Of a stretch of DNA of 64,000 nucleotides, positions 30,439-38,695 are shown in pieces. The stretch lies in assembly GCF_002006995.1 (NCBI RefSeq), contig NZ_MRUL01000002.1:310001-374000 (forward strand), written 5' to 3'. Numbering within the stretch: position 1 is the first letter of the stretch; every line of letters starts with the position of its first letter. The notes beneath the pieces are model-generated. The model ran no database searches. It was not told the origin of the DNA and saw nothing but the letters and a program-made list of their open reading frames with translations. Source of the DNA: Izhakiella australiensis (GTDB lineage: Bacteria; Pseudomonadota; Gammaproteobacteria; Enterobacterales; Enterobacteriaceae). The translations under genes and the position numbers were made by a program.

Positions 30439-31356
30439 ATGAAAACACCGATTCATTTAAACGCGTTAAGGGCTTTCGAAGCCAGCGCCCGCCACGGTAG
30501 CTTTTCTCTGGCGGCTGAAGAGCTAAATGTCACCCCAGCTGCCGTCGGGCAATTGGTACGCTCACTCGAGGATATTGTCGGCTTTCCCCTGTTTCAGCGA
30601 AGCAATAACAGGCGTGTAAGGCTGGTACTCACAGAGCCAGCTACGCGGGCCATGCCTTATATCAAAGCAGGGTTTGACAGCCTTTCAATGGGGATGACGC
30701 GCTTAAAAGAAGGCAGTAACGATGGTGTGCTCAACGTGACTTTAAGCCCAGCTTTCGCCGCAAAATGGTTATTGCCTCGCATTGAACACTTTCAGAGCAG
30801 CTGGCCAGATATCGATGTCCGATTGCAGACTTCACTCAAATTGCTCGACTTCAATGCTCAGGATATTGACGTAGGGATCAGGTATGGTCTGGGTCAATGG
30901 GATGGATTGCATGTTGAGCTTCTGATGAGCGAAGAAATATTTCCTGTCTGTTCCCCTTCGCTGATTGCGGCCCATCCGGTTGTTAACTGTATAAATGGTA
31001 TTCCCTCTCAAACACTTATCCACGATCTATCGATGGAGGATCACAAGGATTTCCTGACATGGGAAGACTGGCTGAGGCGGTTTAATGAGCATGAAATCGC
31101 GCGACGTCCTGGTCTGAGAATTAACAGCTCTGCGGCTGTACTTCAGGCGGCAGCAGAAGGACAAGGGATCGCGCTGGCCAGGAGTGTCATGGTCAGCGAT
31201 GATTTGCGGAATGGCCGTTTAGTGCGGCTGTGTCCGGAAGTCTCCCTGCCTTCACCAATGGCTTACTATATTGTTTATCGGCCTGGCTGCGAAAATTTGC
31301 CGAAAGTGTCTCACTTTCGCAAATGGATTTTGCAGCAGTCATCATCAATCAATTGA
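30439..31356 (+). CDS. LysR-family regulator, GcvA-like
   Basis: 305-residue transcription factor with an N-terminal winged helix (NALRAFEASARHGSFSLAAEEL, then TPAAVGQLVRSLED and PLFQR) and a periplasmic-binding-like effector domain (from about residue 90) with LRINSSAAVLQAAAEGQGIALA. The helix pattern is closest to the GcvA group. Divergent from the AhpD/monooxygenase pair and upstream of an SDR gene, it probably controls one or both. The 298 bases between 30140 and 30439 contain an inverted TTCAC-N14-GTGAA at 30296-30319 that could be its site. Confidence 0.88.
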   Translation: MKTPIHLNALRAFEASARHGSFSLAAEELNVTPAAVGQLVRSLEDIVGFPLFQRSNNRRVRLVLTEPATRAMPYIKAGFDSLSMGMTRLKEGSNDGVLNVTLSPAFAAKWLLPRIEHFQSSWPDIDVRLQTSLKLLDFNAQDIDVGIRYGLGQWDGLHVELLMSEEIFPVCSPSLIAAHPVVNCINGIPSQTLIHDLSMEDHKDFLTWEDWLRRFNEHEIARRPGLRINSSAAVLQAAAEGQGIALARSVMVSDDLRNGRLVRLCPEVSLPSPMAYYIVYRPGCENLPKVSHFRKWILQQSSSIN

Positions 31357-31684
31357 TCTCGATGAGAACGTCTATGACGAGCCAAGCGTGAAATCATTTC
31401 ATATCAGGTTGTCAGCGCATGGGGGGGATAACCAAATGTATACTCCAGTTAACAACCATTCATGTCGGTGGGCATATGAAACCGACAATCTTAAAATTAT
31501 CCAGAAAAATGGGTTACCCTTAATGGGTCATCAACGTCCCTGACTTGATAGATTTTCTATCTTGATTCAAAAGATCTTCTGACTCGTGTAAATAGTTTCG
31601 CGCTGGCACTATTTAGTTATCGGACAGGCCAGTACAGAGTAACAATGAGCCTGAAACGAAATATCACGTTTAGCAGAGGTAAGC
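31357..31684. other. Intergenic region between LysR gene and SDR
   Basis: 328 bases with no supportable gene; a short frame overlapping the LysR 3' end has no family features. AGAGG lies just before the SDR start. No operator recognised. Confidence 0.45.
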
Positions 31685-32461
31685 ATGTCAGGTTTATTCA
31701 AAGGTAAAAAACTTTTAGTTGTTGGCGGAACCAGCGGAATGGGGCTTGAAACAGCACGCCTGGTACTGAATGAAGGTGGAAACGTTGTTCTGGTCGGTAG
31801 CCGTCAGGATAAAGCCAATCAGGCGAAAGCGTCTCTTTCACCTTATGGTCACACCGACATTATTGTTGCTGACCTGATGAAGCAAGATGGGATGAATCTC
31901 GTGACTGGCGAGCTGAACGCCAGACACAAAGATATCGATTTGCTTGTTAACGCGGCGGGTGTTTTCTTCCCGAAACCGTTTACTGAGCATGAAGAAAGCG
32001 ATTACGACATGTATATGTCCATCAACCGCGCGACTTTCTTCATCACACAAGAAGTTGTGCGTAACATGATTGCTGCAGGTACTAAGGGGGCGATTGTTAA
32101 TATCGGCTCAATGTGGGCACAGCAGGCAATCGGTGCAACACCTTCATCAGCATACTCTATGGCTAAAGCGGGTCTTCATGCGCTGACTAAAAACCTCGCT
32201 ATTGAACTTGGCGCACAGGGGATTCGCGTCAATGCCGTTTCACCGGCAGTAGTTCATACGCCGATTTATGAGGGCTTTATTGCAAAAGAAGACGTCAAAG
32301 GCGTCATGGACAGCTTTGACGTCTTCCATCCAGTCGGTCGCGTTGGTACTGCTGTTGATATCGCTGAATCAGTTGCATTCCTGCTCTCTGACAAAGCAAG
32401 TTGGGTGACTGGCGCGGTCTGGGACGTTGATGGAGGGGTACTGGCTGGCCGTAACGCCTGA
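31685..32461 (+). CDS. Short-chain dehydrogenase/reductase
   Basis: 258-residue cytosolic NAD(P)-dependent oxidoreductase of the classical SDR family. Cofactor motif [11 protein letters not shown] at residues 15-25, [12 protein letters not shown] for the NAG position, active Ser in NIGSMWA, and catalytic YSMAKAG near residue 158. The Arg in LVGSRQDKA suggests NADPH preference, which is an inference. It is preceded by the LysR regulator and followed by an EamA transporter about 100 bases later. Substrate unknown. Confidence 0.9.
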   Translation: MSGLFKGKKLLVVGGTSGMGLETARLVLNEGGNVVLVGSRQDKANQAKASLSPYGHTDIIVADLMKQDGMNLVTGELNARHKDIDLLVNAAGVFFPKPFTEHEESDYDMYMSINRATFFITQEVVRNMIAAGTKGAIVNIGSMWAQQAIGATPSSAYSMAKAGLHALTKNLAIELGAQGIRVNAVSPAVVHTPIYEGFIAKEDVKGVMDSFDVFHPVGRVGTAVDIAESVAFLLSDKASWVTGAVWDVDGGVLAGRNA

Positions 32462-32558
32462 CTTTTTAGTTGCGCGAAGAAACATTCAGCGCATTATTTG
32501 AGGAGGTAATTCTTACTCTCTATTATTATTGATATGGTGGAGCTAAAGGATATTCAGC

Positions 32559-33395
32559 ATGCTGCTAAAAATAATATTCGCGATGATTGCCTTTGCTGCT
32601 AACTCTGTACTTTGTCGAGTAGCGCTTAAGGAAGATCACATTGATATTTCTACTTTTAGCGGCATCAGGTTATTTAGCGGCGCAATATTGCTAATATTTC
32701 TTCTTAAAATAAGAGATGCTAAAGCTAAACCTGAATTTAATCTGTTAAATGCTGTATTGCTTTGCCTCTATGTTTTCACATTCTCAATTGCATACGTTTC
32801 TTTGAATACCGCCGCCGGAGCACTTCTGCTTTTTGGCGCGGTCCAGATCGTCATGACTGGGTGGGGTCTGTATAAAGGGGAAAGGCTGGGTCTGCTCAAG
32901 GGCGCAGGCATAGCTGCAGCAGTAATTGGCATCTGTCTGCTGCTACTTCCAGGAGCAGAAAAGCCACCGTTAAACGCAGCAGTCTTGATGATTCTCTCTG
33001 GAGTGGCATGGGGCTTTTACAGTCTGAGAGGTAAGCAAGCCCAAAGTGCGGCGGCAGCCACAACAGGCAATTTCCTTCTCGCGGTTCCTTTATCGCTTGT
33101 TGCCATACTCGCTCTTGGTTATCCTCCGCAATCTGATACAGCGGGCCTGATTTTAGCTATTGTTTCTGGTGCAATCACCTCCGGAGCCGCCTATCTGGTC
33201 TGGTACTCGATCGTGCCACATATCTCATCGACCACCGCGAGTACATTGCAGCTTAGCGTACCCTGCCTGGCCGCACTCGGTGGGGCGTTTTTCCTAAGCG
33301 AGCCGATGAGTTTGAGAGTGCTAACATCAACGGCAATTATCATCTTTGGTATTAGTCTGGTCATTTATTCAGATAAGAAACGCATCAAAACTTAA
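32559..33395 (+). CDS. EamA/DMT family membrane transporter
   Basis: 278-residue protein with about ten hydrophobic segments forming the two EamA repeats characteristic of drug/metabolite exporters (first repeat with NSVLCRVALKE and IRLFSGAILLIF, second repeat starting ILSGVAWGFYSLRGK). Substrate unknown. GC content is visibly lower than in the core genes, especially in the first 250 bases, consistent with acquired DNA. It may export the product of the neighbouring SDR; that is only inferred from adjacency. Confidence 0.88.
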   Translation: MLLKIIFAMIAFAANSVLCRVALKEDHIDISTFSGIRLFSGAILLIFLLKIRDAKAKPEFNLLNAVLLCLYVFTFSIAYVSLNTAAGALLLFGAVQIVMTGWGLYKGERLGLLKGAGIAAAVIGICLLLLPGAEKPPLNAAVLMILSGVAWGFYSLRGKQAQSAAAATTGNFLLAVPLSLVAILALGYPPQSDTAGLILAIVSGAITSGAAYLVWYSIVPHISSTTASTLQLSVPCLAALGGAFFLSEPMSLRVLTSTAIIIFGISLVIYSDKKRIKT

Positions 33396-33530
33396 ATGAA
33401 ATATCCGCTTGCGACACAGGGTCAGAGAGGCATTAAGAAAGGATTAGGCAAGACGAAGATGCGCGAACTTCTTGCGCGCGGCATTAAGTGGCAGAAGTCG
33501 CATAATCGGAAGATAAAACCCAGATGTTAA
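33396..33530 (+). CDS. Possible 44-residue basic peptide
   Basis: The ATG starts one base after the EamA stop and the frame encodes 44 residues rich in Lys and Arg (KKGLGKTKMREL, QKSHNRKIKPR). No good ribosome-binding site is seen beyond the possibility of translational coupling to the upstream gene. No family recognised. It may be chance or a gene remnant. Confidence 0.25.
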   Translation: MKYPLATQGQRGIKKGLGKTKMRELLARGIKWQKSHNRKIKPRC

Positions 33531-33617
33531 TATCAAATGAGCGTATTAAAGTGTACTCTTTTGAGAAATATTGCAGGGGTACCCGCGAATGCCTGCTGGC
33601 GTTATCTCTGATTTAAA

Positions 33618-34598
33618 ATGGAAGCTGCTATGCCCAAACGTAGAACCAACAGCCGATGGTCAGGCTACGACCCCCGCTATATCTACTCCCTCGTTGTCAG
33701 ACGCTATTTTGTCGAGATGAAGACGAAAACCGAAATCGCTGAAGAGCTTGAGATTTCGCGATTCAAAGCGGCCCGTCTTATTGATGAAGCGATCGAGCAG
33801 GAATATGTGAAGTTTCTTTTCCCAAAGCAGCAATTGCTGGATGAAGAGATAGCCCACAACATTTGTGAAAAGTATGCTCTTGAAAAGGCCGTGGTTCTCT
33901 CGGTGTCAGAGTCCTGGTCCAGCCAGCAGCAGCTTAACGAAAAGCTGGGTGGCATCACTGCCAGCTACCTTAGCGATAATCTAACCGAAGGGATGAAAGT
34001 GGGCATCGCCTGGGGACGCGTGCTGTCCAGCACCGTGAGCCAATTGAGCAGCCTGCCGCAGCTGGATATTGTCCAGTTATCAGGCGTTCATCCGGGTATA
34101 GAGTTTAGCCAGGGGCCAATCGATCTCATCCACCGCCTCTCGGCCATTTCTCAAGGGAAAGCGCATCCGATGTATGTGCCAATGTGGGTAGATGATGAAA
34201 GCCTGGCTGAGAAACTCGCCAGTGACCCTGCGGTGCTTGATACCCAGCAATATTATTCGCAGTTAGATGTCGTCATCACCGGTATCGGCGCCTGGAAGAC
34301 CGGCTCATCAAGCTTGTGCGACATCTTTCCGCAAGCGTGGCAGCAGCCTCTTTTCCAGCAAGATATCACCGCAGATATCTGCGTCACCCTGGTTAACAGC
34401 AAAGGTGAAATTCTTGATAGCCCGATGAACCGCCTTGGCTTTGGTATCTCAACGGAGCAATTGCGTAATACCAAAACCGTAATAGGCGTGGCAGGTGGCG
34501 AGCAGAAGTATGAAGGCATTGTTGCCTCCCTCAAATCTGGTTTGCTCGATGTGCTGATCACCGATTTTGATACCGCGGTAAAACTGGTTAACGCCTAG
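33618..34598 (+). CDS. SorC/DeoR-type sugar-binding transcriptional regulator
   Basis: 326-residue regulator of the SorC family. An N-terminal helix-turn-helix (VRRYFVEMKTKTEIAEELEI, then RFKAARLIDEAI) is followed by a sugar-phosphate-binding domain with VGIAWGRVLSS, VQLSGVH, DVVITGIGAW and GVAGGEQKYEGIVASL. Proteins of this family sense phosphorylated sugars and control the adjacent uptake operon. It precedes the PTS operon on the same strand, and three copies of a near-perfect palindrome in the gap are its likely operators. The start may be ATG 33618 or 33630. Confidence 0.9.
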   Translation: MEAAMPKRRTNSRWSGYDPRYIYSLVVRRYFVEMKTKTEIAEELEISRFKAARLIDEAIEQEYVKFLFPKQQLLDEEIAHNICEKYALEKAVVLSVSESWSSQQQLNEKLGGITASYLSDNLTEGMKVGIAWGRVLSSTVSQLSSLPQLDIVQLSGVHPGIEFSQGPIDLIHRLSAISQGKAHPMYVPMWVDDESLAEKLASDPAVLDTQQYYSQLDVVITGIGAWKTGSSSLCDIFPQAWQQPLFQQDITADICVTLVNSKGEILDSPMNRLGFGISTEQLRNTKTVIGVAGGEQKYEGIVASLKSGLLDVLITDFDTAVKLVNA

Positions 34599-34627
34599 CG
34601 GCGTCAGTATGACAACGTTGCCAGTCT

Positions 34628-34647
34628 CAGGGCACACCGGTGCCCTG
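34628..34647 (+). terminator. Hairpin after the SorC-type regulator gene
   Basis: Perfect 8-base stem CAGGGCAC / GTGCCCTG with an ACCG loop, 30 bases past the stop. No T-run follows, so it may be a weak or factor-dependent terminator. Confidence 0.5.
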
Positions 34648-34929
34648 TAAACCCCGTCTCTCTGATATTTCCCCCTCTGCTTTCAAATTCCGGGTTAAAT
34701 TCTACGCCGCAAACGGCAACGGCTGGCGGCATATAGCGCGCCTGCGCCGGTTCGTCGATCGATTGATCCTCACCGCCCCCCCAAGCTCCGGCCAGTCCCG
34801 TGGCGGATTATGCTCATCTGATTATTTTCCAGCTTAGCAGGCGATTTTCGCTGTGATATTGACGTGAAAAATAAAAACACTATTTATCAAAAGGATAATC
34901 ACAACTCCGCCATTGCCCACCCGCTTCAT

Positions 34930-34945
34930 ATGCTCATATGAGCAT
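34930..34945. promoter_or_regulatory. Upstream operator palindrome of the PTS operon
   Basis: Perfect 16-base palindrome ATGCTCATATGAGCAT. Its 14-base core recurs at 35055-35068 and, with one damaged half, at 35034-35047. The repeated palindrome between a SorC-type regulator and the operon it should control makes it a strong operator candidate. Confidence 0.7.
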
Positions 34946-34972
34946 TATCAATATCGCTCCAATGATATTTAT

Positions 34973-35034
34973 TGTGATCAAGCTATAACTTTTGCACGCT
35001 GTCAGTTCCAGTGAAAATTCGATGTGCTATAAAT
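34973..35034 (+). promoter_or_regulatory. Possible PTS-operon promoter with weak CRP half-site
   Basis: TATAAA at 35029-35034 preceded by TG-C is an extended -10. No good -35 is present 17 bases upstream, which fits activator dependence. A TGTGA half-site at 34973-34977 lies about 60 bases before the inferred start; its second half (TATAA) matches poorly. Confidence 0.3.
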
Positions 35035-35047
35035 GCTCATATGATTT
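35034..35047. promoter_or_regulatory. Imperfect operator copy at the putative transcript start
   Basis: TGCTCATATGATTT: the left half and centre equal the palindrome at 34930, while the right half differs. Its centre lies 21 bases, two helical turns, from the centre of the next copy. Confidence 0.5.
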
Positions 35048-35053
35048 CTTATC

Positions 35054-35069
35054 TTGCTCATATGAGCAA
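35054..35069. promoter_or_regulatory. Downstream operator palindrome of the PTS operon
   Basis: Perfect 16-base palindrome TTGCTCATATGAGCAA placed 22 bases before the GTG start of the IIA gene, overlapping the leader where a repressor could block transcription. Same core as the copy at 34930. Confidence 0.7.
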
Positions 35070-35091
35070 AAAGTAAATTAAGGAGCGGTGG

Positions 35092-35541
35092 GTGAGTACA
35101 GTTTCTATCAATGTTGCCGATGGCGCAGCTTTCCAGAATTACGATGAGGTGCTGCAGCACATCTATAAACAGCAGCGTGCGCAAGGGACGGTGAAAGATA
35201 CCTATCTGCAAGCACTCCGTGAGCGTGAAGCCATGTATCCAACCGGAATACTGCTGGACGGCTATTCGGTCGCTATCCCGCATTGCGATGCTCACCACGC
35301 CAACAGCCCGGCCATCTACATTATGCGTTTACCTGAGCCTGTTCTGGTTAATCAGGCAGATGGTGACGACCAATTGCAGGTCAAACTTGTGATTAATTTA
35401 GTCGTTATCGATCCCGCTAATCAGCTGCAGTTGCTCAAAGCCTTATTCAGTAACCTGCAAATAAAAGATTTCTACCATAATTTACTTGCGCTTCCTGCTG
35501 AGGAAGCCAAGGTGCTGTTTACTTCCACAATCGTACAATAA
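35092..35541 (+). CDS. PTS system galactitol-type EIIA component
   Basis: 149-residue cytosolic phosphotransferase. GTG start with AAGGAG upstream. The type-2 (fructose/mannitol, GatA subgroup) fold has the phosphorylated His at residue 64 in YPTGILLDGYSVAIPHCD, very like E. coli GatA. It receives phosphate from HPr and passes it to the EIIB encoded next. First gene of the operon with EIIB, EIIC, an Rpe-family protein, an SDR and a hexuloisomerase. Confidence 0.92.
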   Translation: MSTVSINVADGAAFQNYDEVLQHIYKQQRAQGTVKDTYLQALREREAMYPTGILLDGYSVAIPHCDAHHANSPAIYIMRLPEPVLVNQADGDDQLQVKLVINLVVIDPANQLQLLKALFSNLQIKDFYHNLLALPAEEAKVLFTSTIVQ

Positions 35542-35559
35542 GCGTTCCGGAGCATAATT

Positions 35560-35856
35560 ATGATTAATATTCTCGTCGCCTGCGGAAGCGGTGTCGCAAC
35601 CTCAACCCTCGCCGCGGATGAAGTGAAATCTGTCTGTGCGGAATATGGCATCAGCGCATACAAAGTAAACAAATGCAGCATGTCAGAACTGCCTTCTGAA
35701 TTGCAGCATGCGGATGTGGTTCTTACGACCAATAACTACAAAGGCGATATCGGAAAACCGCATATGAGCGTAGCAGGATTTATCACCGGCATTAATGAAG
35801 GTGCGCTGCGTAAAAAGCTGGGGGAATTATTAACCGAACTGGCGAAAAACGAATAA
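35560..35856 (+). CDS. PTS system galactitol-type EIIB component
   Basis: 98-residue cytosolic EIIB of the lactose/cellobiose-like fold, GatB subgroup. The phosphorylated Cys is residue 8 in the P-loop ILVACGSGVATST. It transfers phosphate from EIIA to the sugar moving through EIIC. GGAG precedes the ATG, and the eiiC gene begins 22 bases after the stop. Confidence 0.93.
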   Translation: MINILVACGSGVATSTLAADEVKSVCAEYGISAYKVNKCSMSELPSELQHADVVLTTNNYKGDIGKPHMSVAGFITGINEGALRKKLGELLTELAKNE

Positions 35857-35878
35857 TAAAAATACAGGGGATGACAAG

Positions 35879-37143
35879 ATGGAAATGTTAAAAAATATAA
35901 TGCTAACGATAACAAGCATGGGGGCAACCGCCATCCTACCACTTGTCATCTTCATTTTAGGCCTGGTTTTCCGTATGAAAGTGGGTGCTGCCATTAAATC
36001 TGGCATCACTGTCGGTATCGGTTTTATTGGTTTAGGGTTAGTGGTTAACCTGCTAAGCAGCTCTTTACAGCCAGCCATTGCCTATTATTCAAAAATTGGT
36101 AGTGGCTTTACCGTTGCTGATATCGGCTGGCCGGCGGTAGGGGCGGCGGCATGGGTGGCACCTTTTGCGGCGCTGGTTGTTCCGGTCGGCATTCTTCTCA
36201 ACCTGGTGCTTGTCCGGCTGAAATTAACCAAAACGCTGAACGTTGATATCTGGAATTACATGCATTTCCTGGTACCTGGCGCGCTGGCATACTTCGTGTT
36301 TGACAGCTTCTGGATTGGCTTCGGCATTGCCGTGGCGCTCAGCGTTATTGCACTGTTTATCGGCGACCTGATTGCCCCTCGCTGGCAGAAATATTACGGT
36401 CTGGAAGGCACCACCTGTACCACGATGATCCACATCGGCTGGACGCTGCCCTTCGCCTGGCTGGTAAACAAAATCATTGATGTCATTCCAGGCCTGAATA
36501 AGCTTGATCTTGATTTAAATAGCGTCCAAAAGCGCCTCGGCGTATTTGGTGAACCGGCGATTATCGGCGTGATTGTCGCCTAATAGTCGGCTGCCTGTTA
36601 GGTCTTCTCACCAAACAGCCCATCACCACGATTATCCCCATGGCAATGGGTGTTGCGGCGGTAATGGTCCTGTTACCTAAAGTGGTTGGCGTGCTGATGG
36701 AAGGCCTTTCCCCGATTGGTAAAAGCGCCAAAGAAATCATGCAAAAGCAGATGGGTAAAGACGCTGAATTGAACATCGGTATGGACTGCGCGCTTGCTCT
36801 GGGCGACCCGGCAACCGTTACGGTCACGGTTATCACTATACCGCTGACCATGCTGTGCGCGCTGATATTACCGGGAATAATGATCTTCCCAATTGGCGTT
36901 CTGATGTCAATTATCTACATGAGTACCATGACGGTCATGGCCAGTAACGGAAACGTCATCCGCTCAATTATTTCAACTTTACTGTTCACCATTGTGGTGA
37001 TGTATTTAGGTGGCTACGTCGCCCCTGGCGCAACACAATTCCTGCACGGCGCAGGCGTAGGCCTACAGGGTCAGGGTACTGACTTTGTATTAACCGGCCC
37101 CTGGGAAGTATTGACCTATTGGTTGAGCACAGTATTCCATTGA
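35879..37143 (+). pseudogene. PTS system galactitol-type EIIC, broken by a one-base frameshift
   Basis: Membrane permease of the GatC family in two frames. The first frame (from ATG 35879) gives 234 residues ending GEPAIIGVIVA, followed by tandem stops TAA TAG at 36581-36586. The second continues exactly where the family does (LIVGCLLGLL from base 36580, through to the stop at 37143) in the -1 frame. Restoring one C in the CC at 36579-36580 would give one open frame of about 421 residues, aligning with GatC. All other operon genes are intact, so this is a recent mutation, a sequencing error or, less likely, recoding; no canonical slippery heptamer is present. Without EIIC the PTS could not import. 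Confidence 0.88.
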
Positions 37144-37167
37144 GTTTAAAAATGAGGTTTGCTTACC

Positions 37168-37812
37168 ATGGCACAGATTTTACCTTCAATTTTCGGCGCC
37201 AATATTTTACGCCTGCAAGATGAGATCCGTTTTTTAGAAGAAGAAAACACTGAAATATTGCACGTTGATTTAATGGACGGAACCTATGTGAGTAATATTG
37301 CATTTGGTCCCAACCAAATCTCCGCGATGAAAAAAGCCAGCAAAATGGTATTTGATGTGCATATGATGCTGGCAAACCCGGAAAGACATATCGATGCAGT
37401 TATTAACACCGGGGCAGAGATGATTTCAGTGCATTATGAATCAACGCCGCACGTGCATTTCGTTTTGCAGAAAATTAAAAAGGCCGGCCGTAAGGCTGGC
37501 GTTGTCATCAACCCCGGCACGCCAGAAAACGTGCTGGAATATCTGCTGGATGACATTGACTACATTCTGATTATGACTATTAATCCAGGCCAGCCGGGAC
37601 AGCAATTTATTGAAAAAAGCCTGGAAAAAATAAGAAATACCAGAAAATTAATTGCAGGACGCAATATTCAGATTGAAGTTGACGGCGGGGTAAACCTGGA
37701 GATAGCGAAAAAAGTTCAGGACGCAGGTGCTGATTTAATTGTTGTCGGCGGCGCGTTATTTAACGACAACCCGAAATCAAGTTATCAGGCGCTCAAATCT
37801 GCAATGCATTAA
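37168..37812 (+). CDS. Ribulose-phosphate 3-epimerase family protein
   Basis: 214-residue TIM-barrel enzyme. ATG 37168 is chosen over TTG 37159. Rpe/AlsE-type motifs: LPSIFGANILRL at the N-terminus, HVDLMDGTYVSN with metal ligands, FDVHMMLANPE, MTINPGQPGQQF and EVDGGVN. It should epimerise a ketose phosphate at C3: either a pentulose 5-phosphate (ribulose to xylulose) or a hexulose 6-phosphate (allulose to fructose). The housekeeping rpe gene should be elsewhere, so this copy is pathway-specific. Its neighbour is a hexuloisomerase, which favours a hexulose substrate; this is an inference. Confidence 0.88.
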   Translation: MAQILPSIFGANILRLQDEIRFLEEENTEILHVDLMDGTYVSNIAFGPNQISAMKKASKMVFDVHMMLANPERHIDAVINTGAEMISVHYESTPHVHFVLQKIKKAGRKAGVVINPGTPENVLEYLLDDIDYILIMTINPGQPGQQFIEKSLEKIRNTRKLIAGRNIQIEVDGGVNLEIAKKVQDAGADLIVVGGALFNDNPKSSYQALKSAMH

Positions 37813-37927
37813 TTTCCGTCTTACGTTCAAATCGCGCGCTCTTCATTGGGCGCGTTGAGAAGTTTCATATTTTCGATGCGGGAAGATCCCCTTCCCCATT
37901 TGTACGAAAATTCAGGAGAACAAGCTG

Positions 37928-38680
37928 ATGAGTAATTTTGAAGGTAAAGTTGCCTTAGTCACCGGGGGGGCGCACGGTATCGGTAAAGGTATTGCCAGAC
38001 AATTCGCTGAACGCGGTGCCCATACTGTCATTGTTGATTACAACGAAGCGAACGGTATCCAAACGGCCAAAGAACTGACCTTTGCTAATGTCACGTCTCT
38101 GTTTGTGAAAACAGACGTATCCGATCCGCAGGCGCTGGTTGAAGTACGCAATAAGGTTATCGAAACCTTCGGGCGAATTGATATTCTGGTTCTCAACGCC
38201 GGTGTTGCCTTCGCCAACAAAGTTAGCGACATCACCTTCGAAGAGTGGAATCACACCATTTCAATTAATCTGACCGGCTTATTTAACACGGTAAAAGCCT
38301 TCTATGATGATTTTCTGACCAACCAGGGCGCCATCGTCTATATCTCATCCGGCTCCGCCCTTTCAGGCACCGGCGGCGGTGTCAGCTATCCGGCCAGTAA
38401 AGCGGGCGGCGAAGGGCTGATCCGCGGTCTGGCAAAAGAGCTGGGACCAAAAGGCGTTAACGTTAATGCTATCGCGCCGCGTCTGATCGATACCGGCGAA
38501 ATGATGCGCGTGAACTATCCCACGCAGGCGGCCCTGGACGCGGTTCTGGAAAAAATTCCAGTGCGCCGCCTGGGTACTATTGAGGATGTCGCCAACCTCG
38601 CTATCTTCCTTGCAGATAAGTCGAACTCTTACATTCAGGGTCAGACCATCCTGATGGACGGCGGCCGAACTATTGCCTGA
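37928..38680 (+). CDS. SDR family sugar (phosphate) dehydrogenase
   Basis: 250-residue classical SDR: cofactor loop GGAHGIGKGIA, LVLNAGVAF, catalytic Ser region YISSGSAL, and active Tyr-Lys in YPASKAGGEG near residue 155. The Asp in VIVDYNEA suggests NAD(H). The C-terminal QGQTILMDGGRTIA is standard. In this PTS operon it most likely oxidises the imported polyol phosphate to a ketose phosphate. AGGAG lies before the ATG, and the next gene follows after 15 bases. Confidence 0.9.
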   Translation: MSNFEGKVALVTGGAHGIGKGIARQFAERGAHTVIVDYNEANGIQTAKELTFANVTSLFVKTDVSDPQALVEVRNKVIETFGRIDILVLNAGVAFANKVSDITFEEWNHTISINLTGLFNTVKAFYDDFLTNQGAIVYISSGSALSGTGGGVSYPASKAGGEGLIRGLAKELGPKGVNVNAIAPRLIDTGEMMRVNYPTQAALDAVLEKIPVRRLGTIEDVANLAIFLADKSNSYIQGQTILMDGGRTIA

Positions 38681-38695
38681 CAGGGAGAATAAAAA

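Noticed and set aside
36571-36592. Programmed -1 frameshifting in the EIIC gene
   Set aside because: No X-XXY-YYZ slippery heptamer or clear downstream stem was found, and PTS EIIC genes are not known to use recoding; a one-base deletion is simpler.
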